Source: Paratinospora sagittata
Lineage: Eukaryota; Streptophyta; Magnoliopsida; Ranunculales; Menispermaceae
Direction of reading: 5' to 3'
DNA: 64,000 bases
NCBI GenBank assembly: GCA_035771175.1
Contig: CM069605.1
Location: forward strand, 20,414,288 to 20,478,287
Every line of letters begins with the position of its first letter. Position 1 is the first letter of the stretch. Position numbers and translations under genes: made by a program. A model generated the notes under the pieces. The model was given only the letters and a program-made list of their open reading frames with translations, made no database searches and was not told where the DNA came from. Shown piece by piece: positions 1-8,570 of the stretch.

Positions 1-1101
1 TATCAAATTCCAGAGGCTGTCGCCGTTTGTCAGCATAGCTCTTCTGTCGACTTTGTGCAACCCGAAGTCGTTCCTTTACTAGTGTGATCTTCTCAGAAGT
101 CTCGTGAACTAGTTCAGGGCCTAACTGCGGTCGATCGGCCATATCTAACCAGCATACCGGAGATCTGCAAGGCCGACCATAAAGAGCCTCGTATGGTGCC
201 ATGCCGATACTAGATTGGTAGCTGTTGTTGTATGCAAACTCAGCTAGATGCAAATACTTTGCCCAACCGTCATTAAAGTCCAAAATGCAGCATCGTAGCA
301 TGTCTTCTAAGATTTGGATAAGCCGTTCTGACTGCCCATCAGTCTGAGGGTGAAAAGCTGTGCTCATAGTGATCTTAGAACCCATTCTATTCTGGAAGCT
401 TTTCCAAAAGTTTGAGGTGAATCGAGGGTCTCGATCAGAGACGATCGTGAGTGGGATGCCATGAAGGCGTACGATCTCTCTTTCATATAGTTCTGCTAGT
501 TTGGCGGGATTATCCGTGAACTTTATTGGCAAGAAGTGTGCAGACTTGGTAAGTCTGTCAATGATAACCCAGATAGCATCTTGCCCTTTGTTATTTCGAG
601 GTAAGGCTGTAACAAAATCCATTGCGATGTTCTCCCATTTCCATTCTCCAATAGGTAACGGCTGGAGAAGGCCAGAGGGAAGTCGTCGTTCTGCCTTAAC
701 TTTCTGGCAAACAAGACATCGAGCAACGAAGTCTGCAATTGCCTTCTTCATTCCAGAAAACCAGAATTGTCGCTTGACATCCTGGTACATCTTGTCACCC
801 CCAGGATGCATAGCGTATCTCGAACAGTGCATCTCAGTGAGCACGTCTGTCCGAACCTCAGGATCGTTCGGAAGACAAAGACATTTTTTATAGAAAACGG
901 CTCCGTCGTCAGAGACTGACCAATGAGGAAGGTCTTGCCCGCTGAGTAGAAGTTCTCGTTTCTCCATTAACATAGGGTCATTGGCTTGAGTAGCGGAAAT
1001 CTTGCGAACGAGGTCAGAGGTAGCGGATAATTGAGAGAGTAGTGGGCGTGGTCCCTCTTCGTTCAGCTGGAGGTTAAAGTTCTCCATCTCTGTAGCCAAC
1101 T
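1..1101 (-). pseudogene. pol: EL1 integrase segment of pol (frameshifted from RT-RNase H, runs off window)
   Basis: Integrase inserts the retrotransposon cDNA into the chromosome. This stretch aligns base for base with the EL2 integrase (53992-55094) and, where compared, keeps the frame open. The catalytic triad is visible on the minus strand: first Asp at 617-619 (context AMDF), second Asp at 434-436 (SDRDPRF) and Glu at 326-328 (DGQSER), with 35 residues between the second Asp and the Glu, the classic DX35E spacing. The His/Cys zinc-binding region lies near 720-860. A 1 bp deletion around 1101-1102 (CAACTTCCC where EL2 has CAACTTTCCC) puts integrase out of frame with RNase H, so it could not be made as part of the polyprotein. 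The chromodomain end is outside the window. Confidence 0.88.
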
Positions 1102-3495
1102 TCCCATTTCATAGTTAAGAGTGCAAGCAACATAAGATTTTCTACTCAAAGCATCGGCCACAACATTGGCCTTTCCGGGATGGTACTGGAGTTGGAAGTC
1201 ATAGTCTTTCAAGAATTCCAACCATCTTCTTTGGCGGAGGTTTAGGTCTCTCTGAGTGTATATGTACTTAAGACTCTTGTGATCTGAGAAGACCTCGAAC
1301 CGTTCACCGTATAGGTAATGACGCCATAATTTAAGTGCAAACACAACAGCCGCAAGTTCCAAGTCATGGGTTGGGTAATTACCCTCATGAATCTTCAGTT
1401 GCCTGGAGGCATATGCAACAACTTGGCCTTCTTGCATTAGGACGGCACCTAAGCCTTGGAGAGAGGCATCAGTATATAATGAAAAACCAATTCCATTTCT
1501 TGGAGTGATAAGTACAGGTGTTGTCGTGAGGCGTTTCTTCAATTCCTGAAATGATGCTTCACAGGCGGGATTCCAGATGAAGCGCACGTCTTTTCGAGTG
1601 AGCTTGGTCATAGGTTCAGCAATCTTTGAGAAGTCCTTAATGAAGCGTCTGTAATAGCCAGCCAAACCAAGAAAACTCCTAATCTGAGTAACAGTGGTAG
1701 GCTGCTTCCAGTTTAAGACTGCTTCAACCTTAGAAGGATCGACCTCAATGCCATTGCCTGAAACCACATGGCCGAGGAATTGAACTCTCTGCGCCCAAAA
1801 TTTGCACTTACTCAACTTTGCATACAGTTGGTGTCTTTGTAAGGTTTGGAGGACGATCTTCAAATGTATTTTATGGTCCTCCTCGGTTGAGGAATATATC
1901 AAGATGTCGTCGACAAAAACCACCACAAATCGGTCTAAGTATAACCTGAATATGCGATTCATCAAATCCATGAATGCAGCAGGTGCATTCGTTAGACCAA
2001 ACGGCATAACTAAGAACTCGTAATGACCGTACCGAGTTCTGAATGCCGTCTTGGTGATGTCCGACTCTCGGATTCGGAGTTGGTGATAACCAGACCGTAA
2101 ATCAATCTTAGAGAAGTATTTGGCTTCTCGAAGTTGGTCGAATAGGTCATCGATCCTGGGCAACGGATATCTGTTCTTGATGGTGACGTTATTCAACTTG
2201 CGATAATCGATGCAAAGTCGTAACGAACCATCCTTTTTGCGAACAAACAGAACTGGAGCGCCCCAGGGTGATGAACTCTTTCGGATGAAGCCATTACTCT
2301 CTAATTCCTTAAGTTGTTTGTCTAATTCGACCAGTTCAACATTTGACATTCTGTATGGTGGAATTGAGATAGGCCCTGTCCCAGGTATGAGGTTGATCTC
2401 AAAATCGAATTCCCTAACAGGAGGTAGACCAGGAAGGTCATTAAGAAAAACTGTTGGGAATTCAGATACGACTGGAACAGCGCGTACTTCGGGAGGGTAC
2501 AGAGCTGGTGATTCATTGCCGTCGCCAAGAGACAACGCTCGAAGTTGTGACTTGAGAAGTGCAACTATTGATTTGGGTATCCATTGCCTTGTTCCCTGAA
2601 TCTTGACAAACTCTCCTGTAGGCAAAGTTAACCGAACGTGCTTGTTCATACAGTCGATCTTTGCATTCAGTGGTGCGAGCCAGTCCATGCCAAGGATGAT
2701 GTCGAAGTCTTCAAAATCCATCACAAAAAGATCGGCATATATTATCTGTTCGGACATTCGAAGCTCACATCGAGAACACTGCAAATTCACGTCAGTACCC
2801 GATCCGAACGGTGATGTGACATGGAGTGTGATGTTTGTGGGTTCAGGATGCAGGCCTAAATGTCTTACCAATGCTGATGATATAAAAGAATGCGTAGCAC
2901 CTGAATCAAACAAAACATGCACCATTGTATTGAACAAAGGAAAAGTACCTTCGACGACATTATTGTTTGGGAGGGGTTGGTGAGCAATGGCATATGCTCT
3001 GCCCTGATTCCGTTGACCCTGGTTCGGCCTGGGTTGGGCATTAGCAGCAGGTGGTGCTTGTTGGACTGGAATAGCAGGAATAGGTTGCTGAAGGTGCGGA
3101 CAAAGATGTTTGACATGACCCTTCTGGCCGCAGTTGTAACAAGTCGGCCTGTACTGCTGATTGTGTTGCTGGCCATTCTGATGATTCTGCTGGCCTTGTT
3201 GATTGTGGTGTCGACCACCACCTCTGCCATTGCCGTTGCTACGGCCACCTCGTCCAGAACGACCACCACGGCCATGGTTTCGAAAACCCTGATGCTTAGG
3301 GGTAGAAGGTTCAGCCGCAGGTGTTGTGGCCTCATTCTTGGAAACTGGGGCTGGGAGGGCTGGGTTTTGATTGTAGTAGGGTTTTTTCTTGTTGCCCTGT
3401 TGTGAGCCTTGTTGGAAAAACGTTGCAGGCCGTTTGCCCTTATTCATTCTCTGTTCCTGTAAGAGCTTCTCTTGTTCAAACCTTCTCTTGTTCAA
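1063..3495 (-). pseudogene. pol: EL1 pol: zinc knuckle, aspartic protease, reverse transcriptase, RNase H
   Basis: An 810-residue open frame holding the end of Gag and most of Pol. In order: a Gly/Arg/Asn/Gln-rich stretch (residues 68-115); a CCHC zinc knuckle C-X2-C-X4-H-X4-C at 119-132, which binds RNA; the aspartic protease with FDSGATHS near 196-203; reverse transcriptase about 375-560, with [16 protein letters not shown] and the catalytic FVDD pair at Asp529-530; and RNase H about 665-785 with Asp676, Glu713, Asp738 and Asp781 as the expected acidic residues. All catalytic residues I can see are intact. The frame is broken at both ends: a 16 bp tandem duplication (3465-3480 repeated as 3481-3496, one mismatch) separates it from Gag, and a 1 bp loss near 1101 gives a short out-of-frame tail from residue 799. 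EL2 lacks both lesions, so the parental gag-pol was probably one frame. Confidence 0.92.
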
Positions 3496-4297
3496 AGCTC
3501 ATGGCCTTGTCAACAACCTCCTTGTAAATCTTGAGATCCAAGATCGATAAGGCTTGTCGAATGTCATGGCGAAGACCATTATAAAATTTCTCGCTCTTAT
3601 CTCGCTCCGTTGAGATGGTGGAGAGAGAGTAGACTGATAATTCTTTAAATTTTCCAGCATATTCTCTGACAGTCATGGTGCCCTGATATAACTTAGCAAA
3701 TTCCTGGCGCTTCTGTTTTGTCGCCGCACTGGGAAAATACTCATCAATAAACATTGACTCAAACTGTTGCCAAGTCATATCTGCTATATTGACCCTTGGG
3801 TCTTCTTTCACTGTGATCCACCATGTGTTTGCGGCACCAACAAGTTGGTAGGTTGCTAGTGGAATTTTGCGAGTCTCATCGACTCCCATTGCATCAAGAG
3901 CCTTCTTGGTCTCATCCAACCACTTTTGCACCTCATCAGGATCAATGGTGCCATCGAAAGTAAGAGGTTGTAGCCGCTTGTATTTAGTAATCTGATCGGT
4001 TTGAGCATCGGACCCAAATTTTACAGGTGCTTGAGCCGTGGCAACCTGACTGGCTGCGGTCTCACGAACCGCAGTTTGAACAGTGACCTTCATCGCCTCA
4101 ATAAATCCAGCGAAGAAGGTTTCAATGCTTGAAGGCATGGCAAAGGGTGTGGGTGGTGGTGGTATTGCCGGCCCAGATGTAGTGGCAGTGTTGGGCGTGG
4201 CCTGTGCTGTTGTCTGAGGCGGCGGTTCCTGAATCTCAGGAGGTGCCTCCACTGCTGGACGAACAACACGTGGCCTTCCTCTCTTCCTGGTTTGCAT
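3476..4297 (-). pseudogene. gag: EL1 gag: matrix/capsid part of Gag
   Basis: A 273-residue frame starting at ATG 4297. Gag forms the cytoplasmic virus-like particle that packages element RNA. Residues 5-10 read KRGRPR, an AT-hook-like basic motif, followed by a Pro/Thr/Ala-rich region (about 18-55). The retrotransposon gag (capsid) domain follows at about 110-250, with the family pattern of a WW pair (TWW), a TWQQF segment and a YAGKF segment. The zinc knuckle belonging to this Gag lies in the next frame downstream, because the 16 bp duplication at 3481-3496 shifts the frame after residue 270 or so. In EL2 the same sequence reads straight from capsid into the zinc knuckle. The start is supported by the same ATG and N-terminal residues in EL2 (57337). 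Confidence 0.9.
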
Positions 4298-5082
4298 TGT
4301 CTCACTGGCAAAGAGAAAAGGAAAACCAAGATTTAGGAACCGTAGCCAAGTATAATGTTAGAATATGCTCAGCAACAATTTCGAGAGTACTGCAATATGA
4401 AAATCACCTATTTTTCTAAATACAGTGTAAGGTTTTTGTTGAGCAATCACAGAATCTTATATATCTCGTATGTTTGGCCATGGTGTAAAAACAAACAAGG
4501 TTAGAATGTTTATATAATAAGTAGAAAACTGTGCAAGTATTTAAAATGATTTGGTTCTGGTTGTTGTGAACATACATATATTTCATTGAAAAACCATACG
4601 AGTCATAAGAAGTCTAAGATTTGCCTCGGTAAATATCCTAATCTAACGTTCTATCGCAATCTTATGCATTCATACGCTTACGCTTAGTCTGTTCGATTAT
4701 TATCCAAATTCATATGTCCCATACCACATGAATTTAGTAATAAGGGTGGAAACCAAGTTAAGTTGTATGAACACGGTCTCTAAAAACATTGGCTGAATAG
4801 AAGTTCACTAATAGTATCGTCCAAATTTACTCGTCCCATACCGTGTAAACTTAGTGATAATATTAGTAATGCAACTTTCTCCAAATGTTTCTTTTCACAC
4901 AAGGTCATGGGTTTTCTTACTTCCACATTTTATTTAGTATCCTCCAAATTTGTTGTGTCCCATACCACTCCAAAGTTAGTGATACAAAAGAAAGAATGGT
5001 TGTAAGTCGGCCCACCAAAGATAGTCTTTAAAAAAACAATTTCATTCATATATGTCAAAGAAAATGTTTACAATGCCAGAAA
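4298..5082 (-). other. EL1 spacer between ORF1 and gag with three shared-loop hairpins
   Basis: Non-coding stretch in the sense strand of EL1, conserved in EL2 (57338-58117). It holds three imperfect inverted repeats at 4706-4735, 4823-4852 and 4946-4977, spaced 117 and 123 bp apart. Each has an 11-12 bp stem around the same 8-nt loop, GTATGGGA in the sense strand. Stem sequences differ between the three while pairing is largely kept: the first is fully paired with one G-U, the second has one G-U and one mismatch, the third three mismatches. It could act as leader for gag expression, as a packaging signal or as the remains of an intron; the sequence alone does not say which. Confidence 0.7.
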
Positions 5083-6660
5083 TTAATTTTGACTTTCTTG
5101 CCTACTACAATTTCTTCGAGATCTACTGTTATGTACAGAATGACTACTAACAGAAGGTTGAGAGTGTGCACGCTCTGCGTTGGAGTTTGGCAAACGAGTT
5201 AATATATTATTGTGGCTTTCTTTGAGTGCAGCAATATTGGATGCCATTTCATCCAACCGTTCAAGTAGGTTAGTTGGTTGTCCCATTAGTGGTTGATGGG
5301 TCGTTTGTCTTGTAGGTGAAGGGTAGGCCATAGGCATTGGAGGAAAGTATTGGTTGTATGGGTGATTCATAGGTGGAACGTAGTTGTATTGATTGCGCGG
5401 GGATCCCCTAACCGGAACCCCTTGGATAATTTGGTTTGTTTGAGAAGAAAAAGTTTGAAACAATGGGCTCATTGGGATGTTTGGCCCTCCAAGATTTGGT
5501 GACGCCCAGTACTGTTGTGGTTGGTTTACAGCAACTTGTGGATACTATACCGCAGGAGTTGGAAATCTTTGGTACGTAGTGTTGCCTTGAGTTGGCACGT
5601 CCCAAGTTGGTCGATTTGCTTGTGTACCTTGCCGATCATGACTTTGTATAGGTGGATTGAGTGTGGCATATAATTCTTCGTCAGTAAGTGGTTGATCGGT
5701 TGGATTACCGACTGGGTCTGATGTAGGATGTGGATTGGAATCATTATTTGGGCCTTCTTTGACAGGCATCTTGCGTCGACATTTGCGAAGGCAACGCCCG
5801 TGCTTGTCTCTCATTCTTTCGGCCGTTCTTATTGTGGTGCCGAATACCTCTTCGTCAGTTACCCCTCCACTTGTGCCATATGTCTTGAAGATAGAGGATG
5901 CTGTAACTGGTTCAGTGATCAGCTTTGACGTTCCATCGAAAGTGTCAACATTTGCCTCGTGAAGTAGTCTCATAATCAAGACTCCGTAGCCGAGGAATTC
6001 CTTTTTTAAAGGGTTTTGAATCACCCTCAACATTTGTTGGATGATGATGTGTGGGAGGGAGACCTTTATGTTCTTCTCTATGCAATACAACACAAGGAGT
6101 TGGGCCCTTGACATAGTGCCCTTAGTGCCCCGTTCTGGCAAGATGTTGCCGTATATAATCTTTCCGAGGCCGACAAGAGATGGCTTAAGATGATTGTTTG
6201 GGAGGTTGGTGTATGTTGATTGAGTGTATGGCTCTTTGGCGAGGGAATTGAATAGTTGTGCATTAGATTCTGCGATCTCTGCAACTGTCTGGGGGTCATG
6301 TGGATCAATAATCCTCTCCTCAATCGGAATCTCCAAAAGGCGAGCAATAATCTCGATATTGATAGGAATTGTCGTTCCCATGATTGTTGTCTCTAAATTA
6401 GGACTGATCTCATCTCCGTGAAGTCCCACGTAATTCATGGCTTCATAGAAGGATCTGGCCAAGTTGTAAGAGACTTGACCCTCGACTTTGGTTATATTTA
6501 ACCAATCCAGTGTTGCGAGTTTGTCATGAAGGATTGGACGGAGGCGGAGATCGTTATTGTCGATGCTCCTCATGGTCACAACCTCTCTTTTGGACAATTC
6601 CGTTAGTCTAGTGAGAATTGGTTCCCTGCTAGTAGAAGTTGTTCCTTCCCTTGAAGCCAT
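5083..6660 (-). pseudogene. EL1 ORF1: extra protein upstream of gag, resembling plant transposon-associated proteins; nonsense codon
   Basis: The frame begins at ATG 6660 (an in-frame ATG also exists at 6717; the 6660 start is preferred because EL2 has its matching ATG at 59709). It runs to 5083, about 525 codons, but an in-frame TAG at 5545-5547 splits it; EL2 has CAG here. A 9 bp in-frame deletion lies beside it. Residues 1-200 are globular, with a pattern (RSFYEAMNYVGL, then GTTIPINIEIIARLLEIP) that I compare to the putative plant transposon protein domain found beside many plant retroelements; the match is by eye. Then come a basic Cys/Arg segment (KHGRCLRKCRRK), a Pro/Asn/Gln-rich region, a short heptad stretch (LLERLDEMASNIAALKES) and a Ser/Arg-rich tail. 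No catalytic motif is visible and the function is unknown. Its place between leader and gag recalls ORF1 of Ogre elements. Confidence 0.75.
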
Positions 6661-7418
6661 TCTTTTGCTGAAAGAAAAATAAATTTGTGTGAAAGACACA
6701 AAATATATTCCTAACATTTTTAAGATTTATGCCTTATCTTCATAGACATTATTTTCAAGTTTTTGATGTTTATGCCATCATGAAAATTTCTTCATTAGTG
6801 ATTTGATGCATATATGTCGTATTTACATATGAATGTATAGACATATTTAATCATAACTATATATATATAGTTTCCATAAATCAACTATATTAAAATTGAA
6901 ACTATAAAAATCATATATAGTTATTTTTTAATCCAAATCTTAATTTCGAAAAATAAATTTTTTCGAAATTTTTTTTTTTTTTTTTATTTTTCAAAAAATA
7001 AAAATTTTTCAAAATTTTTATTTATTAAATTTTTTTTTTTTTCGAATATATATTATTCGAAAAATAAAATTTTTTTGTAAATTTTTTTTTTTTATTTAAA
7101 AAATTAAAAATTTTCGAAATTTTTATTTATTTTTTTTATTTTTATTTTTATTTTTATTTTTTATACGTACCTCATATACACTAATGTATATAGATACATA
7201 TATTCAATAATAACTACACATATAGTTTCTAATAAATTTTGACTATATGTATATTTAAATCAAACTATATAAAAATCATATAGTTTTCTAGATATATATT
7301 TAATACAAATCTCAACTATAAATAATTGACGTATGTATATATAGTTCTAGAGATATATATATCTAATAACATTTTTCTTCCCCTAATTTGGTGGACTTGG
7401 GCGGGCCGTAGACCGTAC
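6661..7418 (-). other. EL1 leader: AT-rich untranslated region with homopolymer tracts
   Basis: Between the primer-binding site and ORF1 there is no supported gene. The middle (about 6840-7160) is low-complexity: long T runs, TTCGAA-type blocks and TA dinucleotide stretches. It corresponds to 59710-60290 in EL2, where the T-run part (59980-60140) has a different length and order, as expected for slippage. In the element RNA this would be a purine-rich (A-rich) 5' leader. Confidence 0.7.
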
Positions 7419-7430
7419 GCTCTGATACCA
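7419..7430 (-). promoter_or_regulatory. EL1 primer-binding site (initiator Met-tRNA)
   Basis: The minus strand reads TGGTATCAGAGC, the usual plant initiator Met-tRNA primer site. It starts 5 nt (TTTAA) inside the LTR end ...TGTGACA. It marks 7436 as the inner LTR border and fixes the element's direction. Confidence 0.93.
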
Positions 7431-7883
7431 TTAAATGTCACACCCCGCCCGGACGCGCCTAAACCGGCGGTACACTCGCGGACGGGGCGCGCATTTGGAA
7501 CAATCATAATGGTAATAACAGAGTGCGCAGCGGAAATACAATATAAAGTACAAATCTGATTTCATATAATTCATAATACTTTTGTACATAAAATGGTCAA
7601 GGGAACATACTCCCAAAATCCCTAATGATTCATACAAAGGGTACAAAATGTGGGCCCCATAACCTGCACCCAGTCCACCCTAATTTCCTGTGAAAGATTT
7701 GATAATATTGGAGTGAGCTTAACGCGCTCAGTGGGTAAATAGTGCATGAGTATAACAATTAATAAAGCATACTTCAATATCAAATATCTTAAATACACAT
7801 GTAAGCATCATAATCAATCAATATGTATGTATGCATGACACCGTCACGTATTAATGGTTTGATGAGCGTACATCGCCTGAGTT

Positions 7884-8009
7884 CACGTACAGGTGTCCTT
7901 CCCCGGGCGTAGCCAGGTTCTCACTGTACGTCCCTCCTCAGGAACGATGCTCTAGATTCACGTACTGATGTCCCTCCCCGGCATAGCCGAGTTCTCATGT
8001 ACGTCCCTC
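7884..8009 (-). repeat. Imperfect tandem duplication inside EL1 LTR
   Basis: Two adjacent similar blocks, each with a CACGTAC, a CCCCGG...GTAGCC-type core and a TGTACGTCCCTC end. EL2 LTRs carry only one block (about 52330-52420), with the other removed between short AGG matches. This is a length polymorphism between LTRs of the family in the transcribed or U5 part; no function is evident. Confidence 0.65.
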
Positions 8010-8514
8010 TCCAGAGAAATAATATGAATAGTGAGCAATGCTTCTAACTATTCTATGAGTCATAAACCATATACGTCCCTAGGTGGTGATATGTATGATG
8101 CTAATGGATGAACTAGTCTAGTCCACTAGTCTGGTCTTTTCTTGACATTTAGACTGACTTTGGCAACGTCTGGTGATCCTTATCAGGGTCGGTATCATGA
8201 CGTGCAAAGTTAGGACATTCAGGTCATAAACATTATTGACATAATGCAGTGTAAATGAATAGTAGACATAATAATAATTGAATGTAAACTTTAATAAAAG
8301 TTATGAAACACGCAAACCTATGTTTCGTTCCCCACCTTCAGATAAGAACTTCTTCTTTCCGATCTGGTGCTTTCCTCCGGACAGAACTTCGTCGCACCGT
8401 ACCGAGAGTCTCGATCAGAGAGTCTCAAAAACTAAAAACTTAGAATGGGTGGAAAGAGAAGGAAAATCATAAGGAGAGTCATTTTGGTGTGAGAAATGAG
8501 AATGAGGAGGGTTC

Positions 8515-8525
8515 CTTATATAGAG
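8515..8525 (-). promoter_or_regulatory. EL1 LTR TATA box
   Basis: The minus strand reads CTCTATATAAG, a good plant TATA element. It sits just downstream, in the transcription sense, of the GAACGTTC repeats, marking the end of U3. The transcription start would be about 30 bp further toward lower coordinates; this is inferred. Confidence 0.75.
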
Positions 8526-8531
8526 ATTTTT

Positions 8532-8570
8532 GGCGCCTGAACGTTCTGGCATGCGCCTGAACGTTCGGGC
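8532..8570 (-). repeat. U3 minisatellite, 2 copies (EL1)
   Basis: Two units of the 20-21 bp repeat containing GGCGCCTGAACGTTC. EL2 LTRs have 16, 17 and 7+2 copies at the same place, so EL1 shows a short allele. Confidence 0.85.

Noticed and set aside
2210..2599. Plus-strand frames over gag-pol (for example 501-893, 2210-2599, 2917-3405 and 55895-56518)
   Set aside because: They are antisense shadows of conserved retroviral domains on the minus strand and show no recognisable domain of their own.
6840..7160. AT-rich tract as a MITE or separate insertion in the leader
   Set aside because: No terminal inverted repeats or target duplication could be seen, and the counterpart in EL2 lies at the same place with slippage-type length differences.
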